Assembly: GCA_964463145.1 (NCBI GenBank)
Contig: CAYXBG010000005.1
Location: 1-40,191 of the forward strand
Reading direction: 5' to 3'
Source of the DNA: CAYXBG01 sp964463145
GTDB lineage: Bacteria > Acidobacteriota > UBA6911 > RPQK01 > CBDAPI01
DNA: 40,191 nucleotides
Position numbers and translations under genes: made by a program. This document shows, piece by piece, positions 1 through 6,672 of the stretch (position 1 is its first letter; each line of letters begins with the position of its first letter). The notes below the pieces were generated by a model. That model was not told where the DNA came from and searched no databases. It saw only the letters and a program-made list of their open reading frames with translations.

Positions 1-95
1 TTATGTCCTTCAAGTTCTTCAGAGAGCTCTGTGTAGAGACCAATCAGAGATCTCTTTTCGTTGAACAAAGGTATAACTACGGATATTCTCTTCAT
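1..95 (-). CDS. Family 2 glycosyltransferase, N-terminal fragment
   Basis: Only the first 31 codons lie in the window; the gene continues past base 1. The visible N-terminus, MKRISVVIPLFNE followed by a charged helix, is the first beta strand and nucleotide-sugar binding start of GT-A fold family 2 glycosyltransferases. The closest look-alikes are dolichyl/undecaprenyl-phosphate sugar transferases such as DPM1 or ArnC. An in-frame stop lies about 27 bases upstream of the ATG, and no other ATG or GTG intervenes, so this start is well supported. It is divergent from the sugar-nucleotide epimerase, with an 82-base gap, which suggests a shared role in making cell-surface glycans. The acceptor and donor cannot be told from this fragment. 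Confidence 0.75.
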   Translation of the reverse strand, partial: MKRISVVIPLFNEKRSLIGLYTELSEELEGH

Positions 96-177
96 CGGCA
101 GGTCTGGAAGTAAATTATATCATTCAAGGGCCCTTCTTCGGAGTTGAAGAGGAATTACTAACGTTTTAAGGTAGTCC

Positions 178-1170
178 ATGCGAGTACTTGTTACAGGTGG
201 AGCGGGCTTTATTGGCTCCCATCTCTGCGACCACCTTCTGGCCGACAACCACGTTGTCAGTGTAATCGACAACCTATCCACTGGCCGCTTGGAAAATATC
301 GAACATCTAATGTCTAATCCAGCATTTCGATTTGAAGTGGGTTCAATACTAAACGAAAAAGTCTTAACCCCTCTAATAGAAGAGACTGATGTAGTCTTTC
401 ATCTGGCAGCAGCAGTTGGAGTTCAGCTCATCCTCAAAGACCCCGTATGTAGTATAGAAACAAACATCAGGGGAACTGAGATAGTCCTTGATCTGGCGGC
501 CAGGAGGGGTACACGGGTTCTTCTTGCTTCCACTTCGGAAGTATACGGGAAAAGCAAAAAAATACCCTTTTCTGAAGAGGACGACCTGGTCCTTGGGTCA
601 ACTAATCTAGGACGATGGAGCTACGCATGCAGCAAAGCACTCGACGAGTTTCTGGCTCTGGCGTATTGGAAAGAAAAAGGGCTACCCGTCACAATCTTTC
701 GACTTTTCAATACAGTCGGACCGCGTCAGGTCGGCCGTTATGGGATGGTTCTGCCTAGATTCGTAGCTTGGGCCCTGGCTGGCAACCCTGTAAAAGTATT
801 TGGCGACGGGAAACAGTCTCGCTGTTTTTGCCATGTTGACGACGTCGTCAAATGCATTACCAGATTGAGTACTAGTCCGCAGGCGATAGGAGAAGTGTAC
901 AATATCGGCTCAAACCAAGAAATTTCCGTAGCTGCTTTGGCTAAACGAGTAATCGAACTTACTAACAGTGCCTCCACAGTCCAATTAATCCCCTATGAGG
1001 AAGCCTACCCAGCAGGATTTGAAGACATGCGCAGACGCATACCAGACATCAAAAAAATACAAAAAACAACCGATTTCACTCCAAGATACGATCTGGATAG
1101 GATCATTCTCAGCATTGTGGATTATCAACAACAGCAGGCATCCACATGTTCCACATCTGAAACAGGGTAG
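178..1170 (+). CDS. NAD-dependent sugar-nucleotide epimerase/dehydratase (extended SDR)
   Basis: A 330-residue extended short-chain dehydrogenase acting on a nucleotide sugar in the cytoplasm. The glycine-rich NAD motif GGAGFIG is at residues 7-13, the ribose-binding Asp at 31, the catalytic Ser/Thr region STSEVYG at 118-124 and the YxxxK pair at Tyr149/Lys153 (YACSK). The segment after YACSK and the RLFNTVGPRQ motif resemble UDP-glucose 4-epimerases, UDP-glucuronate decarboxylases and the ArnA decarboxylase domain. Length is normal for the family. An AAGG ribosome site lies just before the ATG. The divergent glycosyltransferase neighbour fits glycan precursor synthesis. I cannot choose between epimerase and decarboxylase from motifs alone. 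Confidence 0.85.
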   Translation: MRVLVTGGAGFIGSHLCDHLLADNHVVSVIDNLSTGRLENIEHLMSNPAFRFEVGSILNEKVLTPLIEETDVVFHLAAAVGVQLILKDPVCSIETNIRGTEIVLDLAARRGTRVLLASTSEVYGKSKKIPFSEEDDLVLGSTNLGRWSYACSKALDEFLALAYWKEKGLPVTIFRLFNTVGPRQVGRYGMVLPRFVAWALAGNPVKVFGDGKQSRCFCHVDDVVKCITRLSTSPQAIGEVYNIGSNQEISVAALAKRVIELTNSASTVQLIPYEEAYPAGFEDMRRRIPDIKKIQKTTDFTPRYDLDRIILSIVDYQQQQASTCSTSETG

Positions 1171-1196
1171 TACAGAGCAAGAACCTTTGTGAATCG

Positions 1197-1211
1197 TGAC
1201 AGGCTCTGTCA
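1197..1211. other. Short perfect hairpin between convergent genes
   Basis: TGACAG-GCT-CTGTCA is a six-base perfect stem with a three-base loop, in the 81-base gap between the converging epimerase and merR genes. There is no T-run on either side, so it is not a classic intrinsic terminator. It may still slow or end transcription in both directions. Confidence 0.3.
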
Positions 1212-1251
1212 AGAAATGCTGCGATATCTGCCAAGAACAGACAACCGAATA

Positions 1252-1614
1252 CTAGCTAGGGTCTTTTCGCAGTTGAGCTGCTAATGATTCCAGCTCCTTA
1301 CGGGTTTCGGCCAGAGCTTTTCTATAAGGAAGATCTTGCTTTCTGAAAAGTGGGAGCCCACCCCCGGCACCTTGCTCACTAAGTCTTTTGCGTGCACCAG
1401 AAATAGTATGTCCTTCCTCATAGAGAAGGTGTCGAATCGTATCAACGAGCTCCATATCTTTTTGACGAAAAATACGTTGCCCGGAACGGTTTTTCCCAGG
1501 CGACAACAAGGGGAACTCCGTCTCCCAATAGCGGAGGACATGGGTCTCAATACCACATATTTTAGAGACCTCACCAATCTTATAGAAAAGTTTAGGCGGA
1601 GGTTTTCGCACCAT
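1252..1614 (-). CDS. MerR-family transcriptional regulator (short form)
   Basis: A 120-residue DNA-binding protein. Residues about 10-80 form the MerR winged helix-turn-helix; the KIGEVSKICGI start and the LRYWETEF wing motif are diagnostic. The tail after about residue 85 is short and charged, without the cysteines of metal-sensing MerR proteins or a ligand domain, so no effector can be predicted. Its ATG overlaps the stop codon of the upstream IHF gene by one base (TGATG), which implies translational coupling. This ihfA-merR pairing is common in several bacterial phyla, where the regulator is usually unassigned. Expression presumably comes from the promoter upstream of ihfA. Confidence 0.85.
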   Translation of the reverse strand: MVRKPPPKLFYKIGEVSKICGIETHVLRYWETEFPLLSPGKNRSGQRIFRQKDMELVDTIRHLLYEEGHTISGARKRLSEQGAGGGLPLFRKQDLPYRKALAETRKELESLAAQLRKDPS

Positions 1615-1877
1615 CAGAACACCTTCTTAGATGGCCGAAAGGTGACATAGTAACTAGGTTTAAGCACTATCCGTTTACCGGTTTGGGGATTTCTGCCAGC
1701 TCTACTGCGGCGGCGGACAACATTTAAGGAACCAAAACCAGACATCTTGACATTCCGACCTCTTACAAGTGGGTCCATCATGAGCTCAAGTATAAGGTCG
1801 ACGATCTCCCGGGCCTCCTTGTGGGAGATTCCACCATGCGTATCGTAGACAGCTCTGGCTATGTCGGATTTGATCAC
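1614..1877 (-). CDS. ihfA: HU/IHF-family DNA-bending protein, IHF-alpha type
   Basis: An 87-residue nucleoid protein that bends DNA. It shows the conserved core GFGSLNVVRRRSRAGRNPQTG, whose GRNPQTG segment is the minor-groove arm tip carrying the intercalating proline, and the C-terminal YVTFRPSKK. Length is typical. The start is a GTG without an obvious Shine-Dalgarno site. A near-consensus promoter lies 46-74 bases upstream. It is the first gene of a two-gene unit with the MerR regulator. Motifs fit IHF-alpha slightly better than HU, because of the merR partner and the GRNPQTG form, but homodimeric HU is possible; no second subunit is in the window. Confidence 0.88.
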   Translation of the reverse strand: MIKSDIARAVYDTHGGISHKEAREIVDLILELMMDPLVRGRNVKMSGFGSLNVVRRRSRAGRNPQTGKRIVLKPSYYVTFRPSKKVF

Positions 1878-1922
1878 AACTGCACCGGATATTCATGGTT
1901 GAACAGACAGCTAATTGGCCAG

Positions 1923-1951
1923 ATCATATGGGTCCCCTGAAACACTGTCAA
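1923..1951 (-). promoter_or_regulatory. Sigma-70-type promoter for ihfA-merR
   Basis: On the minus strand TTGACA (1951-1946) is followed by a 17-base spacer and TATGAT (1928-1923). That is a perfect -35, ideal spacing and five of six matches at -10. It would start RNA near 1916, about 40 bases before the GTG of ihfA. It is one of the two best promoters in the window. Confidence 0.75.
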
Positions 1952-1976
1952 GATGCTGTCTATACTAGGGTGCTTT

Positions 1977-3281
1977 TTATTTCCGGACTCTCTGGCGAAT
2001 GCGAATGGGGGTCGCATAAAACTCGTACACCTGCCTTATCTGATTTATGAAGAAACGTTCCGTAGAAAAGTGTAGCTTTTTACGTGTGCGAGTAAATAGA
2101 ACAAATGTGGGTGGCGCAATACCAGTCTGGGATACGTACATAAGTGGCTGTCGGTCGCCGTGTACCGTCTGGATTCGGGGTTCAATTTTTTTGACTAAAA
2201 AGCGATTCAACTCAGCAGTTGGGATCCGTTTCCTCCGAGCCAGTTTAGCTTTATTAACATGCTCCAACAGTCGAAACACACGCTGGCCACTTTTGGCTGA
2301 GGTGAATACCAAAGGGGCGTAGGACAGAAAGCGCATCCGCATCCTAATTTCTTTCTCTCTCTGCCAGGCTGTGTGAGTATCCTTCTCGACTAGATCCCAT
2401 TTGTTGACAACAACAATCAGTGACTTGCCTTCATCGTGCGCATAACCACCTATGGTTGCATCCAGCTTAGTAGCCCCTTCTGTAGCATCTAACATCAGAA
2501 GAACAACGTCGCTAGCGGCTATGTTTTTTCGGGCCATAACAACACTCATTTTTTCGGCTAACCCCTGAGTCTTACCCTTTCTTCGAATACCAGCTGTATC
2601 CACCAACCTGTAGCGGTATCCCCCGTGTTCAAGAACAGTATCAATTGAATCCCGGGTCGTACCGGGGATATCTGTCACAATGGCTCTCTCCTGTCCGAGG
2701 AGTCTGTTCAAAATAGAAGATTTACCCATGTTCGGTCGACCAATGATCGCAACTCGAGTCGCTTCGCTCTCTTCTACATCAACTCCTCCCTGAGGAATTA
2801 GCGGACACAACTTGTCAAGGAGTTCCTCTATCCCACGTCCATGTTCAGCAGATATCGCAAAAACTTCGTCAACTCCCAACTCGTAAAACTCAAATGGTAA
2901 ATCTTCGACAACTTGGGAGTCGATCTTGTTCACTACAAGATAGAATCTGTGGCCAGAATTACGTAAGAACTCGACAAGCGCTACGTCAAGATGGGTGGGC
3001 CCGGCCCGACCGTCCACTATGAGAAGGATCAGGTCCGACTCTTGTATTGCCACCTGAGCTTGTTGTAGTACCTGTTCAGGGATCAGGTCCTTATCTTCGG
3101 GGATAATCCCACCTGTATCAATCAATTCTACGGGATTGCCGTCGAAAAAGGCAGCCCCATAAAGGCGATCTCGAGTGATCCCCGGTTCATCTCCGACAAT
3201 CGCCTTACGAGCCCCCGTGAGTCGGTTAAACAAGGACGATTTCCCAACGTTTGGCCTACCAACAATAGCGATCTTGAACAC
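1977..3281 (-). CDS. der: Ribosome biogenesis GTPase Der (EngA)
   Basis: A double-GTPase protein essential for 50S ribosome assembly. The first P-loop GRPNVGKSS is at residues 8-16 and the second GRPNMGKSS begins at 181. Each domain has its DTAG/DTGG and NKxD motifs, and a KH-like domain occupies about the last 90 residues. The frame is open further upstream (to 3377) but would then overlap ypdA by 56 bases. I chose the GTG at 3281, which gives the normal N-terminus (VFKIAIVGRPNVGK), a 434-residue protein and a nearby AGG ribosome site. It lies 40 bases downstream of ypdA on the same strand, so the two may be co-transcribed. Confidence 0.95.
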   Translation of the reverse strand: MFKIAIVGRPNVGKSSLFNRLTGARKAIVGDEPGITRDRLYGAAFFDGNPVELIDTGGIIPEDKDLIPEQVLQQAQVAIQESDLILLIVDGRAGPTHLDVALVEFLRNSGHRFYLVVNKIDSQVVEDLPFEFYELGVDEVFAISAEHGRGIEELLDKLCPLIPQGGVDVEESEATRVAIIGRPNMGKSSILNRLLGQERAIVTDIPGTTRDSIDTVLEHGGYRYRLVDTAGIRRKGKTQGLAEKMSVVMARKNIAASDVVLLMLDATEGATKLDATIGGYAHDEGKSLIVVVNKWDLVEKDTHTAWQREKEIRMRMRFLSYAPLVFTSAKSGQRVFRLLEHVNKAKLARRKRIPTAELNRFLVKKIEPRIQTVHGDRQPLMYVSQTGIAPPTFVLFTRTRKKLHFSTERFFINQIRQVYEFYATPIRIRQRVRK

Positions 3282-3321
3282 TGCTCTACCTGCTCTTGTC
3301 CGAAATACATCAGCTAGTAGT

Positions 3322-4305
3322 TTACGGCTCCGGCCAATGTTTAAAGATCTGCTCACCATGGAACCGACCATTTTCAATGAAAATACGATTGGTCATTCGT
3401 CCCGACACAACCGCGCCAGCAAGATATACCCCTTTCACGTTGCTCTCCAATGTTTCAGGATCATGTGAAGGAACGAACAGTTCAGGATCCATCTCGATAC
3501 CAAGGGACCCGACAAACTTTTCATCGGGGTGGTATCCAGTCATTGCTAACACAAAATCATTCTCCAGAATGAGCTCACCTGAAGGGGTTTGGACTACTAT
3601 TTCAGAGGGCCTGATCTCAGTGACTTCGCTTGATAACAGAGCTTTGATTTCTCCATTCTGAATACGATTCTGGATATCCGGTAACACCCAGTACTTGATA
3701 TGTTTTCCAAGTTCCGGACCACGATGGATCAATATCACTTCTACCCCATTCCGATAAAGATCCAGGGCTGTCTCCACAGCCGAATTTTTACCTCCAATCA
3801 CTGCTACTTTATGGCTGAAGTAGGGGTGAGGCTCTGTATAGTAATGGCTTACCTTTCCCAGCTCCTCACCTGGGATCCTCAACATATTGGGGTTGTCATA
3901 GTATCCGACCGCCACGATCAATTTCCTGCAACGATACTGGCAAGAATTACCCAGACGATCACGAGTTACTACCGTAAAATCTTCATCAGCTCCCGATATT
4001 CCCAATACCTCCTCGTAATCTTTAACGGGCAACCGATAGTATTCAACAACTCTACGATAGTACTTCAACACCTCGGAACGCCTTGGTTTCTCGGTCGCAC
4101 ATACCAGGGGCAGACCTCCTATCTCAAGAAGATCAGGAGTGGTGAAAAACTTCATATCGGTGGGGAATTTCGCAATAGCGTTTACCACTGCACCTCGATC
4201 GATAATCAGAAAATCAAGATCCCGCCTTCTGGCTTCGATACCGCAAGCAAGTCCAGCAGCACCGGCCCCAATCACAATGACATCTAGTTTCTGGCTCATT
4301 GACAC
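3322..4305 (-). CDS. ypdA: YpdA-family bacillithiol disulfide reductase, variant active site
   Basis: A 327-residue FAD/NADPH flavoprotein. FAD site GAGAAGL is at residues 13-19, the second Rossmann motif GGKNSA at 171-176, and the C-terminal GYHPD and FIENGRFHG motifs match YpdA of Firmicutes. YpdA reduces oxidised bacillithiol with NADPH; like other members it has no thioredoxin-reductase CxxC. The odd point is the FAD motif. In Staphylococcus YpdA, as I recall it, this reads GGGPCGL, with a cysteine (Cys14) reported as important; here that position is Ala17, and the nearest cysteine is Cys21. A bacilliredoxin is encoded 13 kb away (17216), so the bacillithiol function is likely, but the mechanism may differ. 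The ATG region overlaps the -35 box of the divergent tRNA promoter. Confidence 0.85.
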   Translation of the reverse strand: MSMSQKLDVIVIGAGAAGLACGIEARRRDLDFLIIDRGAVVNAIAKFPTDMKFFTTPDLLEIGGLPLVCATEKPRRSEVLKYYRRVVEYYRLPVKDYEEVLGISGADEDFTVVTRDRLGNSCQYRCRKLIVAVGYYDNPNMLRIPGEELGKVSHYYTEPHPYFSHKVAVIGGKNSAVETALDLYRNGVEVILIHRGPELGKHIKYWVLPDIQNRIQNGEIKALLSSEVTEIRPSEIVVQTPSGELILENDFVLAMTGYHPDEKFVGSLGIEMDPELFVPSHDPETLESNVKGVYLAGAVVSGRMTNRIFIENGRFHGEQIFKHWPEP

Positions 4306-4328
4306 AAACTCTCCATGTTCACTAGAAT
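4299..4328 (+). promoter_or_regulatory. Sigma-70-type promoter for tRNA-Val
   Basis: TTGACA (4299-4304), an 18-base spacer, then TAGAAT (4323-4328): a perfect -35 and five of six at -10. RNA would start near 4335, giving a leader of about 19 bases before the mature tRNA. The -35 box overlaps the start codon of the divergent ypdA gene. Confidence 0.75.
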
Positions 4329-4353
4329 GGCGACTCTCTCGACGACCCGTCTC

Positions 4354-4430
4354 GGGCGATTAGCTCAGCTGGTTAGAGCGCCGTCTTCACACGGCGGAGG
4401 TCACTGGTTCGAGTCCAGTATCGCCCACCA
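4354..4430 (+). tRNA. tRNA-Val (anticodon CAC)
   Basis: A complete 77-base cloverleaf with encoded CCA. The acceptor stem GGGCGAT pairs with ATCGCCC. The D-loop holds AGCTCAGCTGGTTAGAGC, the anticodon stem CCGTC/GGCGG closes the loop TTCACAC with anticodon CAC, and the T-arm carries GGTTCGAGTCC. CAC reads the valine codon GUG. A strong promoter sits just upstream and a T-rich stretch (4431-4450) follows, which may aid termination. Confidence 0.95.
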
Positions 4431-4886
4431 TTTTGAAACTTCTTGTTTTTCGTTATCATAAAGTTGTTTACCACTCCGACTTGGTGCAGAGGCCGCTCAT
4501 CATAAGTGGAAATTACAGCTGTGGCAATTACTTGCATGCTAGAGAAACCTTTTCCACGCTCACAACTGACGACAAGTGCCACACTTCCGATCCCCATTCA
4601 TAGCGATTGGATTATCTAACAAATAACATGCTCGCGACATCGACTATCATATTGTCTCTGAAGAGGCTGAATTAATCAGTAGGTCATTGATAACAAACCT
4701 GATTTCGAATAATCCCGGTGGTCCTGCAACTAGTATCTGGACCTGCTTTCTGATTCAATAGTAGGGACCGAGATAGAGTAAAAAGACTTTAGAGAAAAGA
4801 CAAGGACAAGATTCAACAGGGCCTGCCACGGGAAGGTTGAGAATAAAACCAGCCCGCAGTTCCGAGTAGTGCTTGAGAGAGTCCAA
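4431..4886. other. Gene-free stretch after tRNA-Val
   Basis: I see no convincing gene, RNA structure or repeat in these 456 bases. The first 20 bases are T-rich and may end the tRNA transcript. Open frames here on the minus strand have no family resemblance, and one of them is partly the antisense of the tRNA. Confidence 0.6.
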
Positions 4887-5126
4887 ATGAAGCGGAAAAG
4901 TCGAAAAATCACCCCACAGATGGTCAAACAAGGACCTTTCACGGGCCCTCATCGCTCACTTCGAGTTAGAAGGAACGAACCTTGCCCGTGTGGTAGTGGG
5001 CGCAAGTATAAAGATTGTCATCAGTCCGCAGGAGATGTGTTTTTGCAAAAACTGAGGAAGAAACAACAACAAGAGACTCTCAGACAAAAAGGGATTCCAT
5101 GGTACAAACGAATATTCTCTGGCTGA
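4887..5126 (+). CDS. Small SEC-C motif zinc protein
   Basis: A 79-residue basic protein whose middle carries a SEC-C zinc motif, NEPCPCGSGRKYKDCH, with ligands Cys-x-Cys and Cys-His. In SecA this motif binds zinc and contacts SecB and the ribosome; stand-alone SEC-C proteins are common and mostly unassigned. The C-terminal part is a charged helix rich in Lys and Gln, ending in a hydrophobic WYKRIFSG. I chose the ATG at 4887, preceded by GAGAGAG, over a GTG at 4869. It has no clear operon partner; the Nramp-like gene follows after 136 bases with its own possible promoter. Confidence 0.75.
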   Translation: MKRKSRKITPQMVKQGPFTGPHRSLRVRRNEPCPCGSGRKYKDCHQSAGDVFLQKLRKKQQQETLRQKGIPWYKRIFSG

Positions 5127-5198
5127 AAAACACCCCCAGCCTCAAAAACTCCCTCATGCGATCTATGCCCCGAGGGTACATTTTGATCCAAGAAAAAC

Positions 5199-5229
5199 TT
5201 GACTTTAGGCGGGATTGATCCTCTAAAAT
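5199..5229 (+). promoter_or_regulatory. Possible promoter for the Nramp-like gene
   Basis: TTGACT (5199-5204) and TAAAAT (5224-5229) are 19 bases apart; with a 17-base spacer the -10 would read TCTAAA. Both boxes are fair matches but the spacing is long for the better -10. The gene start follows 33 bases downstream. Confidence 0.4.
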
Positions 5230-5262
5230 TAACTTCTCGGCAGCTGCAACTCATTTAAAGTA

Positions 5263-6615
5263 ATGACTACGGATAAAGAATTACAAGATCTTCGCGAAAT
5301 CAACTCCCGATCATGGCCAGGCCGACTGGCGGGATATGCCTCTCTATCTGGACCCGGCTGGATACAAGGCGCTCTAACCCTTGGGGCTAGTAGCGCGACC
5401 AGTGCCTTCTATCTGGGCTGGAAATTCGGATACGAGATGTTATGGGTCAATATTCTCGGAATGTTGATGGGAGTTATCATGTTCGGAGCCATCGCTAGGC
5501 CAATCCTCTTTAAGAAGAGGTCGATTTACCGAGCTATGGGGCGCCACATCAGTCCAACTTTAGCTTTAGCATGGGCACTGGCAGCCATAGTCGGATCCAT
5601 CTTCTGGAGTATGAACCAGTATTCGGTGGCAACCGCCTGCTTAGGGGATCTGGCTGTAGTTGCCGGGTGGGCCGAGACTACTACCTCCGAACAGACAATT
5701 AAGTGGATCGTCGGACTTGTCATTCTAGGAGTTTCGATCCCCTTGACCTGGGCCTACGGTAAACCTGCCAGTGCAGGTGTCCAGCGCTACGAGAAATTAT
5801 TGAGAATTATCGTAGCGATAATGTTGTTGTGCTTCCTGATCGTAGCCCTTCGTACGGGCATAGATTGGGGACGAGTCCTCCGAGGTCTAGTTCCCAGTGG
5901 ACTGCCAGATGATCCTGCTGACCGAACCATGGTACTCGGGGCTCTAGGTTGTGCGGTTGGCATCAATATGACATTCCTTTTCCCCTTGACACTCCGAGCA
6001 CGATCTTGGGGCCGAGAACATCTTGGGCTCACTCGTTTCGATTTATGGGGGGGGATGCTCCTTCCTTTTGCGGTAGGATCATCTTTGGTCGTCATCACCA
6101 CAGCCAATATCCTTCAAGGATCTCCGGAAGCCCCAGCGAATCCGGCTGCAGTAGCGAGTGTCATGAGCCCCCTCTTCGAGGGGACTTTACTCCCTGCGTC
6201 AACCGGCCGTGTCCTTTTTGACATTGGAATTGCGGCGATGCCCCTGAGTACGATACCTATCCTAATGCTGATTACCGGTTTAGCCATCTCCGAGGTTATG
6301 CATGTACCCAAAACCAGTAGGTGGTTTAAAGTTGGTGCACTCTTACCTGCGATAGGAATCCTCGGCATCGGCTACAAAGCCCCCTTTTGGCTGGGTCCAT
6401 TGATTTCATCGTTCGGACTTATCTTGTTACCCATTGCCTACTTAGGTTTTCTCCTTCTGACCAATAATAAAAATTTCATGGGCGATGATCGTGAAAAAGG
6501 GAACAGAAGAAAAGCCTGGAACATAGCAATGGGGATTGCTTGCCTGATCGCAATCATTGGTGCATTCGTAAAGGTCAGAGATACGGTCGGGTCACTCGTC
6601 CAAAGCCTCAACTAA
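5263..6615 (+). CDS. Nramp-fold transporter lacking canonical metal ligands
   Basis: A 450-residue inner-membrane protein with about eleven hydrophobic segments. The first membrane segment begins GPGW (30-33) and ends in a segment like the GYxLLWV of Nramp proteins, which places it in the Nramp (SLC11) family. Canonical Nramp transporters bind Mn/Fe through DPGN in TM1 and MPH in TM6. By position, the TM1 motif here is GASS (41-44), and the TM6 region near residues 227-240 reads GCAVGINMTFLFP, without the Met-Pro-His. The Asp, Asn and Met ligands are therefore absent, and the substrate is unlikely to be the usual transition metal. It is not obviously in an operon. The start ATG has only a weak ribosome site. 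Confidence 0.8.
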   Translation: MTTDKELQDLREINSRSWPGRLAGYASLSGPGWIQGALTLGASSATSAFYLGWKFGYEMLWVNILGMLMGVIMFGAIARPILFKKRSIYRAMGRHISPTLALAWALAAIVGSIFWSMNQYSVATACLGDLAVVAGWAETTTSEQTIKWIVGLVILGVSIPLTWAYGKPASAGVQRYEKLLRIIVAIMLLCFLIVALRTGIDWGRVLRGLVPSGLPDDPADRTMVLGALGCAVGINMTFLFPLTLRARSWGREHLGLTRFDLWGGMLLPFAVGSSLVVITTANILQGSPEAPANPAAVASVMSPLFEGTLLPASTGRVLFDIGIAAMPLSTIPILMLITGLAISEVMHVPKTSRWFKVGALLPAIGILGIGYKAPFWLGPLISSFGLILLPIAYLGFLLLTNNKNFMGDDREKGNRRKAWNIAMGIACLIAIIGAFVKVRDTVGSLVQSLN

Positions 6616-6631
6616 CACGGGGGTCCTATCC

Positions 6632-6661
6632 AGCCTGGAGGGTGAAGCAACTCACCTGGCT
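6632..6661. other. Imperfect hairpin between convergent genes
   Basis: In the 57-base gap between the Nramp-like gene and fbiC, AGCC and GGTGA on one side pair with TCACC and GGCT on the other around an AGCAAC loop, with a small internal bulge. There is no T-run, so a terminator role is only possible. Confidence 0.3.
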
Positions 6662-6672
6662 TCATCATTACC

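Noticed and set aside
126..135. AAGGGCCCTT palindrome in the glycosyltransferase/epimerase gap
   Set aside because: Ten bases of symmetry alone are expected by chance in a window of this size; no second copy or flanking arms seen.
4373..4597. 74-codon minus-strand frame
   Set aside because: Its C-terminal part is the antisense of tRNA-Val and the rest resembles no family.
4730..4952. Two overlapping minus-strand frames upstream of the SEC-C gene
   Set aside because: They lie antisense to the SEC-C start, have hydrophobic but unstructured composition and no ribosome site.
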